Source of the DNA: Spizellomyces punctatus DAOM BR117
Lineage: Eukaryota > Chytridiomycota > Chytridiomycetes > Spizellomycetales > Spizellomycetaceae
Reading direction: 5' to 3'
Length of the DNA: 64,000 nucleotides
NCBI RefSeq assembly: GCF_000182565.1
Contig: NW_015971542.1
Span: 320,976 to 384,975 of the forward strand
Positions 26,333 to 36,990 of this stretch are shown piece by piece (position 1 is the first letter of the stretch; each line of letters starts with the position of its first letter). The position numbers were made by a program, and so were the translations under genes. The notes beneath the pieces were generated by a model. That model saw only the letters and a list, made by a program, of their open reading frames with translations. It was not told the origin of the DNA and searched no databases.

Positions 26333-28355
26333 ATGGATACCGCTATAAGCACACAACAAGCCCTCCGCGAACAGCATCTTGTCGGAAAGCAGGTGAAAGG
26401 GGCCAAACATCTCCTAGAAGTAGAAGAAACCTCTGAGCGCGGAAGAGGGATTTTTGCAAGAGAAAACCTATCCGCGGGTATGAAAAACGTCGCGATCGGA
26501 GTCTAGAAAGATATAGTTGACGAACTAAACGATCAGGGACGACGCTACTGGAGGAGCGGGCTTATGCCACTGTTGTGGATGACAAACATCTCCAATCGCA
26601 CTGCAGTTTGTGCTTTAGTCCGAACGCGCGGTTTCGATGTTCAAAGTGTACCCTATTACATTACTGTTCTCAGGTATTTGGTCCAACCCCTCAGCCTCCG
26701 CACTAATAACTGACTCAGCGAACCATGGCAGACGTGCCAGCGGAAAGACTGGACACTGCATCGAAGTGAATGCGCTTGCTTCCGAAGAATTGCGCCCCGA
26801 AGACCCCCAACTGCTATACGCGCACTCTGTCGGTTGTTGTGGGTGAGGCAAAAATACCCCAATTCTGTGAGTTTCTGGAGCAATGTTCGGGTGCATTCAA
26901 AGTGCTAACAGCTGTTGAAAGTTTGATGCCATAAATGCATTACAGTCACGTAAGTGTGCTCATTATCCAATACAGTCGAGGCATGTTCCTCAAAGATGGT
27001 TCAAAGACAGCTTAGATTACTCCAAAGAGAAGCTGGAGACTTTTGCCCAAATGGCCGCTCTAATTCGGACAATAATAGGAGAAGAATCTTGTTTGCCACC
27101 CAGCGAAATGATCGATCTGCTGTGTCGGGTAAGGATTGTGTTCATTAGCATCAATGTGCAGCTTTGCATCTCTATGCAGCCCACAAACGAAGATCTCTAT
27201 TTCTCAATCACTGCTCCCAACTAATCAACATCTACCGCAGTTCAGCTGCAACAGTATCTCGGTGTCAGACGGGGAACTAGTCAACATTGGGGTTGGGGTT
27301 TTCCCAGTTCTGTCGCTTGTCAACCACTCCTGTTCCCCCAATGCCGCCATCATTTTTAACGGCGAAAGGGCCACATTGCGAGCTATTAAAAACATTCAAG
27401 TTGATGAGGAGGTATGCAAAGAAGCAAGTGAAGTATTGAGAGTGTCCGGCTTGACCTGATGGACTGCTGAAGATCTGCCAAAGTTACATGGAAATTGCTG
27501 AGCCACGATACGTGCGCCGAAAAGAGCTGAAAGAGACCTATTTTTTCGATTGTCGCTGCCCTCTGTGTCTGCGATATGACCAGGTAAGGGTAAATGCCGT
27601 GCTGTGCGGTGCATCACCTCTGATGCTGACCTGTGCATGCAAAAGACAGCGGACCCTCGAACAACCTATAATTGTGTAAGCTCCGGTTGTGCCGGATTCA
27701 TCGATTTACCTGGTCAGTGTTTACATCTATGCTACCTTCGCTTACTTCAAGTAATTGCTAATACGAATACTGCCTTTAGATCAATTGGAGAATGCCACAT
27801 GCTCGGTACACGGTCGTCTCTCCGCTGACCTTGAGGCAAAGCTCACCGATGAGGTCACCAAAGCATTCCGTCTTTACCGGAAAGCCGCAGAGGAGTCAGG
27901 TATTTCTGCTGGACTTAGTATCCCTGCATACCTTATTGAGCGTTTTCTTAGACCCGGATCGCGCCCTCTCAACCGGTCTGGCTTGTTTGAGACTTCAATC
28001 AAAACTAATGCATCCGGCGAACTCGGAGATGATTCGCACGCGTCGCCTGGTTCTTGATCTCCTGTTGTCCCGCCAGAGATGGGAAGAGGCTTACAAAGTG
28101 TCTCATGACCTATTGGATGCCTATCAAGCGCTTTACGAGCAACACCATCCTTCTATTTCTGTTCAGGCGTACATGACATATAAGCTGGCGGAGTGGTGTC
28201 ATGGCGACGATATACAATTGCTATGTGCGAAGATTAGCGAAGCAGTGCAACTATTACTAGTGTCGCATGGTGATGGGCAAGCCCTAACTAAGGAGGCGAA
28301 ACAGGCATCGGAGAATTGTATCATTCGTCGTGGTTCTTTGAATACATTTGGGTGA
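26333..28355 (+). CDS. SMYD-type SET and MYND domain protein lysine methyltransferase
   Basis: CDS join(26333..26477,26537..26673,26732..26866,26922..27128,27241..27411,27473..27583,27646..27712,27780..27899,27952..28355), 498 aa, in frame throughout. Domain order is the SMYD one: split SET N-part (ERGRGIFARENLSAGTTLLE), MYND zinc finger (HCSLCF..RCSKCTLLHYCSQTCQRKDWTLHRSEC, interrupted by the intron 26674-26731), the SET core with LSLVNHSCSPNAAIIF, a post-SET Cys cluster (FFDCRCPLCLRYDQ) and a helical C-terminal part. It most resembles SMYD3 in length and order. The apparent frame change near 27900 is explained by a 52-nt intron (27900-27951). Substrate cannot be inferred. Confidence 0.93.
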
Positions 28356-28438
28356 TCGTGGGCGTTACACCGTCGTGATTACGTAAACCAATACACACAA
28401 GTTTGGGCGGCAGGTCTCTCGCGATACCCCTGCAGACG

Positions 28439-30048
28439 ATGAGCCATCCAACCCAGACAAATGGTAGTGAGTCAGTGATCCATTCTGTGCACGAGAAGGG
28501 AGAGTCGTACGGCAGCATTGAAGAGGATGATGTCGGCCTACTAGGGCGGCCGTCTGTCGAGGAGGGCCGTCCAGATCTCCCTGACACAAGCACCGCGGAT
28601 ACCACCGCCTTGTTGCACTCCGAACATGTCTCTGCCGAGGTTTCTGCAGCCAAACCCCACCTCAGCACATTCAAAATCTTGTGCCTGAATGCTTTTTGGT
28701 TTGGATATCAGTTATATTGGTTTCTGGTCTTCGTTGCCATTGTGCCCTCACAGATTAAAGCAATTGCGGGCGACAAGCATAAGGGCTCGGCACTTTCTAT
28801 TGTTTCACTCTTTTCGGGGCTCCTGAATCTGTTTTTGGCCGTATTTTTTGGGGCATTGAATGACAGGTTTCGTAGCCGATATGGGAAAAGGCATGTACTT
28901 TCGCGTGCTTACTGTACTCTCTGCGCTCATTAATCTGATGGCTTATAGACATCCATGGATAATCGTGGGAGCACTTGGAATGTGCACGTCCCTTTTCCTC
29001 CTGTGGCCTACGAATACGCTGTGGTTCTACGTCCTTGCCTATGCGTGCTTAACCGCATCTACAGTTATCGCCTCGGTCCCATTCAACGGACTAATCGCAG
29101 ATGTGACACCCCCCGAACAAAAAGGTCGTGTATCTGCCATTATGGGAGGAATGAATCTTGGAGGATATCTTGGAGGTGCTCTTGTAGGAATATTTGCAGA
29201 GACGTTAGGGCTTGTTCCCCTGTATATGATCATGACGACTATCTTGGCTACGACAACCTTCGTAACGGTGCGACTTGGACCACGAGAACCAGAAAAGCAC
29301 TATGTACCCCAGGAGATTCCGCCAATCGATTGGTGGCCTTTCTTGGCAGAGCTTGTTCGGCCACTATGGTCTCACCGAGACTTCCGATTGGTTTTTATGA
29401 GCCGATTCGTGTTCCAGCTAGGCATAGCTACCATTCAACAGTTTATGCAATAGTACGTTTCTCTTGTTCAGCCCGGTCTACGAGGGCTACGAGGTTGTCC
29501 GTAGACCACTGCCAGACTACTAACCAGTTCATCTCTTTTAACATAGCTGGATAGATGACTGCGTGAAACCTAGTCTTCCAGCCACTCGAGCTGTCTCCTT
29601 GGCACTCATTCCCCTTCTCGCTATATCACCAATTACCGCCCTCCTCATCCCGTCCAGCAGCCGCAAGCTCACTGTCTATAGTGCCGCAGTTCTCATGTGT
29701 ACTACTGCCCTCATCCTCATGACCGCCCACACATTCCCTCTCGCCCTGCTGGCTTCGTCAATTTTTGGCATTGGATATGGGCCATTCATATCCGTTGAAT
29801 TTGCGATGCTTATCGATGTACTTCCAAATGAGCAAGACGCAGCGAAAGACATGAGTCTGTGGCATTCGGCGCTCGTTCTACCACAAATAGTGGCCACCCC
29901 TGTCGCGGGATGGGTGCGGGATTTAGGGCAGACTTGGGGGGAATCATTGGGCGTTGAATGTTTTGGATATAAGCTCATATTTGGGGTCTGTATAGTATAT
30001 TTTGTATTGGGCGTTTCTGTGACACGGGCCATTAGAGGCATTAAATAG
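28439..30048 (+). CDS. Major facilitator superfamily transporter
   Basis: CDS join(28439..28890,28949..29452,29547..30048), 485 aa. A hydrophilic, acidic N-terminus of about 75 residues is followed by about 12 predicted transmembrane segments. The loop 2-3 signature is DRFRSRYGKRHPWIIVG. Further typical pieces are GLIADVTPPEQKGRVSA, MGGMNLGGYLGGALVG and, in the C-half, FISVEFAMLIDVLPNEQD. The GKRHPWI pattern resembles the glycoside/pentoside or sucrose-type branches and bacterial-like permeases of that group. The substrate is not known. It lies 83 bp downstream of the SMYD stop, in the same direction. Confidence 0.87.
28891..28948 (+). other. GC-AG intron in the MFS transporter gene
   Basis: The only junction that preserves frame and the RYGKRHPWI motif uses a GC donor (AAAAG|GCATGT) and a TTATAG acceptor. 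The downstream GT at CAT|GTACTT would shift the frame. Confidence 0.75.
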
Positions 30049-30121
30049 ATTCAAGAGGAAGCTAGGGTAGCGGGAATGACTTTGTATTTACTATGTGCTA
30101 TTGTGATTTTGATTTTCTGGT

Positions 30122-33068
30122 TCAGACTTTGTCCGCTGCCTCACGTTCCGTTATCTTTTCGATGATGGCATTTCGCTGTTTCCATTGGTCGTGTGCGGTC
30201 AGGATGCTGTTAAATATTTCGCATATTCGGGATTTGAGAGTATGTAGTGCGACTTGGGCTGCGTTGGTAAATATTGTGAGATGCCCTTCCAATGAAATAA
30301 CAGCCCCAAAGCATTTACTCACGATCTGGAGCGTCGAATTCAACCTCCTCAACAACATTGACACCTCCTTCATCTGCCTCTCCGCCTTGTCCAGGTTCAC
30401 TACTGGCCTCACCAGTAGGTGTCCCTTCTGCGTGTGCTTGAGCTACCGCCGATTGTATAGTTTCTTCAGCCAATGGGTCAACCTCAGGGCTAGTGCTGGG
30501 GCAGTCGTGCGTGTTATTCAAGAGAGGAAGAACCGAATCCCGATAGTAGTCTTCATGTTGTATCATTGCGCATGCGTATATGAGCTCGAATACCTCGTAT
30601 GGCACCAACTATGTAGTGATGCAACTGGGTCACTTTGAATCGCACATATTGGCACAACAAGTTCTGTAGTTACCTCAAACTCCAGATTATAGTATCCGCC
30701 ATCTTCGACATATGGCATTTCCTTCGCAAGCACGCTTATTACTCGTGCAATTGTTAGTGGACCTGTTGGTACTTCGTGAAGAAGACCGTATTCCTGTGAC
30801 CGTGTAAGCCTCCGTCCATGCGATGGCTATCTTCCAACAACAATTCCAACCTTCATCATAAGTAAAACCTCTCGGATTGTCATTGTAACATCGCGTAGGG
30901 ATGGCTCTTTAAAACCATGACTCTTGTGACGGGCTTTATCAGCGTATAAAGCGTAGATCTGATGACCGTACTGCTTTTCGAATTCCTGCCAGCCATGGAT
31001 GTGTTGAATATGAGTACGCAACGAAATAGGTACTAGCAGCGCCTACCATCAGCAACTCCAACTGCATCTCCCCGTCCCCAGCCCTCTTTTCCGCCTTCGC
31101 GGCCACTACATCTGGTCTCAAATATGGCAAAATATCTTCTTTGACTAGATATGCCAATTCTGCAGCCAATCCACGGTCGTGTATAGAGAGATCGTTGCGT
31201 CCTTTGTAAATCAAATGAGATACTCGAAGAAGGAAGGAAATGAAATCGTACAGAATGAACATTTCGGAAGGATTATGAGGTTGCTATAGAAGATGAGGAG
31301 AAGAAAGTTATTATAAATTTGCATACAATCATCTGCTTAGCGTTGCCACACCTTGACTCTCTGCTCAAAGCAGGGGTGGTCCTTGAATTGGATAGCGTAC
31401 GCTCTATCCATATCGGCTAGATATTGAAGATTTCGGTATACTGTGAAACAATTGCACTCTCGCCGGCCAAATACCTAATGTTGCGCCTTTTTCTAGAATC
31501 TTGCAGTCCTTCAGCAATCGCACTAACTGTACGCGAGTCATGGCCGCTGATGTTGCCAATTCTTCTGCATTGCGACCGATGGCTGTATAGTGTTGATATA
31601 TAGATCGCAACTCACCTGCAAATATATAGTAGGAATTGAGATGCGTTGCTATTATGTATCGTCAAAGAGGCAATTACCGATATATCTTAGGATAACATTA
31701 TTAATTTGTTTTAGTTGGTCATCACTAGATCCAAGATCGGCGGTTGGTGAGGATGCGGAGACTATATCGGAAATTTGGAGCATATAAGGGCAATCTGTAT
31801 CATTCAAACAAGGTATTTTTTAGCGGATTAGCTGGTTGCACTTTTGAGCGAATACTGAAGGGGATTTTTACCATTCTGGTATTTTGGCATGTCTCCAACA
31901 GGTCGATCATTTTGAAATAAACCGACATAACTCCGACCATTTTCTGATATATAACGACCTTGACCATGCTAAACAGCAGGTCAGCATGATCGAAAAATCA
32001 AAAAGGACCATATGACCTCCTCGCATTTCCATACGGCCGATTTGGTCAGTACCTTCATGTTATCCATCCATTCTCCCTCATACCTCGCCCCGTTCGCATA
32101 TTGAAATATGCCGTGACCATGGCGCTTACCATTCAGCCATTGTCCTACATAGTCAAAGTTCATTTTCTTTGTCCTGAGGGTATGGGTGTCGTACCCAATT
32201 TTTAAATATACATACCATCGTAGCGATTTTGTACAGGAAATTGATGCGGCCTGTGAAGTTTGATGGTCCACGTGTAGGTTCCATATCCATTTGGAACTCC
32301 ATTCTGCAATATCATCGTTACATCAGTAACTTTTGTCACTTCAATGCCCAGTTCGTGTCACACTACCTACTTGCCATTCACCCGTATATTCCTCCCCACG
32401 GTCACTCCACGTCATTGTACCCACCCCGTTCTTGACATTTAGTTCCCATTCGCCATCGTAAACATTTCCAGATGCGTAACGCATTAGACCACGGCCGTGC
32501 TTCATGCCATTTAACCAAGCACCTTCGTAACTGGAAGTATCCGAGTCATTGTAGACTAATTTTCCCTTATTATATTAGAGTTAGGGACAGAAAGCTGCTT
32601 AACGCAATGTTTATAAATACCTGCCCGTGCACCTTTCCTTCCTTCCAATCACCATTGTACCAAGCTTTTGATACAGGCTCACCATAAAAAACTCCCTTGC
32701 CATGTCGAAGGCCATTTAGTACCTGCCCCTCATATCGACATCCATTCTTCCTGGAACAAATCTCAATCAAATTCCGTCTTCAACCTCTTGAAAGAAGCAC
32801 CGACTAACCAGACATATAACCCCACCCCACTCAAGTTGTTTTTGTGAAAATCTCCCTCATAACGAACACCATCTGCCCACGTATACGTCCCATTGCTTCC
32901 ATCCATATAACCATTGGCAAAAGGACCGCAATAGGTATTGCCCGAAGAGAAGTGAGCCGTGCCGTGTCCATGGTATTTGCCATTTCTGAGCTCATCACCA
33001 GTAAAGCTGGATACGATGAGGGAGGCCAGACTAAGCGTGTCATGCGAGCTGGAGTCTGTTGCTGCCAT
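30122..33068 (-). CDS. RSPH10B: Radial spoke head protein 10 homolog B (MORN-repeat axonemal protein)
   Basis: Multi-exon gene starting at the ATG complementing 33066-33068 (MAATDSSSHDTLSLASLIV). The N-terminal half is made of about eight MORN repeats, e.g. RNGKYHGHGTAHFSSGNTY, RYEGQVLNGLRHGKGVFYG and RYDGQWLNGKRHGHGIFQY. The C-terminal half follows RSPH10B: IYQHYTAIGRNAEELATSA, VQLVRLLKDCKILEKGATL, FILYDFISFLLRVSHLIYKG and the late helix YEVFELIYACAMIQHEDYY. An acidic Glu/Gly-rich linker precedes the last exon, joined at DAPDPQVALHTLKSRICEI. The protein belongs to the radial spoke head of motile 9+2 axonemes, so the organism has a beating flagellum. It is divergent from the peroxidase gene. 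Confidence 0.88.
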
Positions 33069-33337
33069 CGGATTCTTTGTGAAGTAAATTATGCAGGTCT
33101 CAGCAGTAGGTGATTAACTCTGAAGCCAATCTTGTCCACGTCGATCATTGCTTACGTAGTGACTCCGATGCCGTGCACCTGTTGAAGGCCCGTGATCACA
33201 CGTGAATGCTATTTTGGGCTTCATCTCTCGGATTTTGCCGGAGTGCTGATAAAAGAATCATTGGCAGGTTTCCCGACTTGACTTCTGGGTTGACGACCGC
33301 AGCTGTAAAAGACATTCAATTTCTTTTGAGAGCAACA

Positions 33338-34296
33338 ATGGCTGGTGACTACGGTAAAGTGAAGGAGGATATCAAGGCTATCCTCAAGAAGCCTGACTAT
33401 GACGATGGATCACTCGGTCCCGTCTTTGTGCGCTTGGCATGGCACGCAAGTGGAACCTATGTATGTACTCTCTGACGGGAAAATATTGTGTGGGCTTTGG
33501 GCTGACTGTTACTTCAGGACAAGCACTCAAGGACCGGCGGCTCCAACGGTGCGACCATGCGATTTAACCCCGAATCCAACGACGGTGCGAACGCCGGTCT
33601 CGAACACGCTCGCGCATTCCTTGAGCCCATTAAGCAGAAGCACCCCTGGATTACCTACGCTGACCTTTGGACCTTGGCCGGATGCACTGCTATTGAGGCT
33701 ATGGGTGGACCCCAAATCCCATGGAAGGCTGGGCGTACTGATAAGGATCCCAAAAATCTGACCGCCAAGGATGTCCCGCCAAACGGTCGCCTTCCCGACG
33801 CTGCTCAAGGACAAGATCACGTCCGGGATGTTTTCTACCGTATGGGTTTCAACGACCGTGAGATTGTTGCCCTGATCGGTGCTCACTCGCTTGGTCGCTG
33901 CCACAGTGACCGCAGCGGTTACAGTGGACGTACGTACTGTGATTGACCATTGCAATCGCTTACTCGTGGCACTAATCGAGCTTTTCACCTGTAGCCTGGA
34001 CATACACCCCCACTCGCTTCTCCAACCAATACTTCAAGCTCCTGACCACAGTTGACTGGCGCAAGAAGCAATGGGACGGTCCCCTCCAGTATGTCGATGA
34101 GGATGACGAATTGATGATGCTTCCTGCCGATATGGCAGTCCTTTGGGACCCTGAGTTTGCCAAGATCGCCAAAGAGTATGCCAAGGATCAGGATGTCTTT
34201 TTCAAGGATTTCGCTGCTGCTTTCGGAAAGCTTGTTGAGTTGGGCGTTCCACGTGCAAACGATCCCGGCAATGCACCCAAAAGGTCAAAGTTGTAA
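33338..34296 (+). CDS. CCP1: Cytochrome c peroxidase (class I heme peroxidase)
   Basis: CDS join(33338..33460,33518..33929,33995..34296), 278 aa. Distal-site residues are in [12 protein letters not shown] (Arg, Trp, His). The proximal His is in [12 protein letters not shown]. The radical Trp of cytochrome c peroxidases follows as [15 protein letters not shown] (formed across the second intron), and the hydrogen-bonding Asp is in [11 protein letters not shown]. These place it with cytochrome c peroxidases rather than plant ascorbate peroxidases. The chosen start gives [12 protein letters not shown], usual for cytosolic-type members. An in-frame ATG at 33206 would add 44 residues. RSPH10B begins 137 bp upstream of that earlier ATG on the other strand. 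Confidence 0.93.
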
Positions 34297-34486
34297 GATG
34301 GTTGCTCCAATCGATATAGATCGCATTATCCTTTTTATTTAGTTAGCTTATAGCATTGTGACACTTGATTTCGAATATTCATAAGAGCCTCTGGTGTGTG
34401 TTCATAGCGCTGGAACAACTTCACATTTGATGAAACAGTAACAATGCAAATAAAAAAAGATGTCTACTACAGATTACCAGACGACA

Positions 34487-35273
34487 TTATGCTGGAGTTG
34501 TCGATGCTATCGTCCGCACCAAGTCTATGTAATACCTATGGAATCTATCATCGTCCGTCAACTCTGGATGAAAGGCAGTGGCCAGTATATTTCCTTGTCG
34601 CACAGCGACCACATACTCTTCCTCACCGATCCCCTTATTTACCCTTGCAACAACGCTGACCTTTTCGGGATCTATAGACTCGATGATCGGCGCTCGAATG
34701 AACACACCGGAAAAAGGTCGCTCGTTGTCTGGAAGCACAGGTACTGACAGATCTGCAACGAAAGAATCAACCTGGGCGCCAAACGCATTCCGCTTTACGG
34801 TAACATCCAAGCCGCCAATGAGGGTCTGCCCGCCCTTTTTTGTTCGATGTGCTGTGTTAGACAGCAGGATCATTCCCGCACAGGTTCCCTGTTCGTTCAG
34901 AGGTGGTTCAGTAGTTGCCCCAATGACAAAACTCGAACCCAAACCTTACCCAAACAGGCTTCCCAGCCTTCACCCATTCTCGTAAGGGCTCCATGATACC
35001 AGATCGTTCCGCCACCAGAGCCATTGTCGTACTCTCTCCACCAGGAAGAATGAGCGCATCGAGTGACGGATCTTGCAGCTGCTCTTTGGTTCTAATTTGG
35101 ATAGCTTCGGCGACGTCCGCCTTGAGTTTGTTGAGGAGGTGAATATGTTCCGAAAATGCACCTTGGAGGGCTGCGATTTGCCTAAGCAAGTCAAACGACA
35201 CATCGTTCAACAACCATAATGGTGGTCCTGACGTACCTAAAACGCCTATGCGTAGTTTCTTCTTTTCGGCCAT
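34487..35273 (-). CDS. Pyridoxal 5'-phosphate synthase glutaminase subunit (PDX2/SNO)
   Basis: CDS complement(join(34487..34888,34950..35170,35237..35273)), 219 aa. It is a class I glutamine amidotransferase that supplies ammonia to PDX1 in DXP-independent vitamin B6 synthesis. After splicing the start reads [15 protein letters not shown], the family hallmark. The substrate loop is [11 protein letters not shown], the nucleophile Cys is in GTCAGMILL, and the His-Glu pair is in AFHPELT. The first intron (66 nt) has no in-frame stop, so an unspliced reading looks deceptively intact but inserts 22 residues into the first beta-strand/loop. No PDX1 partner gene is in the window. It is divergent from the ATP-grasp gene, with 181 bp between start codons. 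Confidence 0.93.
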
Positions 35274-35454
35274 GTTCAACAGCGAGTGATTAATGTGTGG
35301 ACAAGGCCGAAATGAGAAGATGGTGGGGAGGGAAACATTTCGCAATCAAGTCATGTGATCTAAGGACCTTATGTAAGCAATCTGCAGTTTGCGGAAGCAG
35401 CAGCTCAATTCAACAGCAATAGTAAACTTGAAAACCATAAACGAGAAGCTGCAA

Positions 35455-36843
35455 ATGCCGTCCACGGATATTCCAATGCAAGATATTCATGTCCTCATCT
35501 TGGATGAGGTAGGGACACCGACTGTCAACAACACAGTCACTTATACCTCCTTTCTGTCCCCTGCCGACAATGTGAGTCTTCTGATAATAACGAGCAAAGG
35601 TGCTCTCTCTCAAGCCGATAAATCAAAATGTCTCGACTATGTCGAGATTTCCAATCCAACCACAAACGGTATGGTGGAATTACATGCGCTCAAACTTCAC
35701 GAGAAGTACCGGATCGATAGGATTTACACCAAGCAAGAGGATTTAATCTTGCGAGCGGCTCACCTTCGTCGTTTGCTGGGAATTAACACAGGCTTAGCGC
35801 CTGAGGATGCCCTCTTGTTTAGAGACAAGCATTCTATGAAGGAGGCTATCAGGAAGAGCGGGTTTGCTGTTCCGGATTTTGCAAGAGTTTATTCGCCTTG
35901 TGATGTCTTGGCTTTTGTCAAAACGCACGACTACCCCGTTATCATCAAACCTACTCTGGGATCCGCATCTGCCGGTGTTCGGGTTGTTAAATCGCCGCAG
36001 GATTTGGAAAGGTATCTCGAGAGCGAGTTCTATGACGGTATAGATGAGCATGGAAAGTGCATGGATTACTCAGGAGACATGATAATAGAAGAGTTTGTCA
36101 AGGGAAAGATGTATCATGTCAATGGATATGCGAAAAATGGGGCATTGCAGTTAATTTGGCCATTTGTTTATTTGAAAACGAATTTGGAATTTACGATGGG
36201 GGAAGCCTACGGAAACGTGCTGATACCTCGGAAAGACCAGAGGTGGCAGAACCTCTTCGATGCGACGGAAAGAATTTTAAAGGCTCTGCCAACTCCAGAG
36301 GACCTGGTTTTTCATTTAGAGCTGTTTGAAGTTGATAAAGCTGGAACACAGGAGTTTGTGCTCTGCGAAATCGCTGCCAGAAGACCGGGCGGTAGTATCG
36401 GACTCTTGATCAATGCTGCCGAGGGTGGTTCATTAGCAGCATCGCAGAATCACACCGAATCTATATTTCCCGAAATAGAATTCCGCCTCAGCATTGGCCT
36501 TCCACTCCGACACAATCGCCTCGACATTGCAAAAATCGCTCAAAGTCCAGGGTTCGCTGTAGCGGACTTGATGATTCCCCGCCAGCTTGGAAAGCTCGTT
36601 ACCTTACCATCAGCAGATGCCAAGTGTCCCGTTCCAAATGTACAATATTTCCCGATTGCCAAACCCGGCAGTGTCTACAAGGGATTCGATATTAACACTA
36701 TGAATACTTGCGCTAGATTTGTCGCGATCTGTAGTGAAACAACTGTTGAAGAGATGGAGGGGAAGTTGAGCAAGGCGCATCAGTGGTTTAAAGAGGGAAC
36801 AGTTTATGAACAGGAAGGGAATATCCCGCAAACTTCTCAGTAG
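35455..36843 (+). CDS. ATP-grasp domain carboxylate-amine ligase-like protein, intronless
   Basis: Single exon, 462 aa, from the first ATG (MPSTDIPMQDIHVLILDEVG). The N-terminal Rossmann-like domain is followed by an ATP-grasp fold: LLFRDKHSMKEAIRKSGFAV, then the nucleotide-binding strand YPVIIKPTLGSASAGVRVV. IIEEFVKGKMYHVNGYAK, FHLELFEVD and the metal-binding CEIAARRPGGSIG follow. Members join an acid to an amine (or amino acid) through an acylphosphate. The layout is that of the carnosine-synthase/L-amino-acid-ligase branch, common in bacteria. The lack of introns over 1.39 kb contrasts with its neighbours and makes bacterial origin plausible but unproven. Substrate unknown. It is head-to-head with PDX2. 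Confidence 0.88.
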   Translation: MPSTDIPMQDIHVLILDEVGTPTVNNTVTYTSFLSPADNVSLLIITSKGALSQADKSKCLDYVEISNPTTNGMVELHALKLHEKYRIDRIYTKQEDLILRAAHLRRLLGINTGLAPEDALLFRDKHSMKEAIRKSGFAVPDFARVYSPCDVLAFVKTHDYPVIIKPTLGSASAGVRVVKSPQDLERYLESEFYDGIDEHGKCMDYSGDMIIEEFVKGKMYHVNGYAKNGALQLIWPFVYLKTNLEFTMGEAYGNVLIPRKDQRWQNLFDATERILKALPTPEDLVFHLELFEVDKAGTQEFVLCEIAARRPGGSIGLLINAAEGGSLAASQNHTESIFPEIEFRLSIGLPLRHNRLDIAKIAQSPGFAVADLMIPRQLGKLVTLPSADAKCPVPNVQYFPIAKPGSVYKGFDINTMNTCARFVAICSETTVEEMEGKLSKAHQWFKEGTVYEQEGNIPQTSQ

Positions 36844-36990
36844 GAAGCGACTTGTTTCTGCTCGAGATGTAGCCCAGAACAATAGATACGTGATTAACAA
36901 GAGACTCTAGATGAAGCAAATAGGGCGAGCTTTGGAACAATTCTTAAGCAGAGGACATCTGTTGTACATCTCACTAGCATACAAACATGC

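Noticed and set aside
27890-27960. Apparent frameshift in the SMYD gene (and a 19-nt GT..AG interval that would fix it)
   Set aside because: A 52-nt intron, 27900-27951, restores frame with normal ends and a length usual here. A 19-nt intron is not needed.
33527-34003. 158-codon antisense frame
   Set aside because: Shadow of the cytochrome c peroxidase exon 2, which has all family residues on the plus strand.
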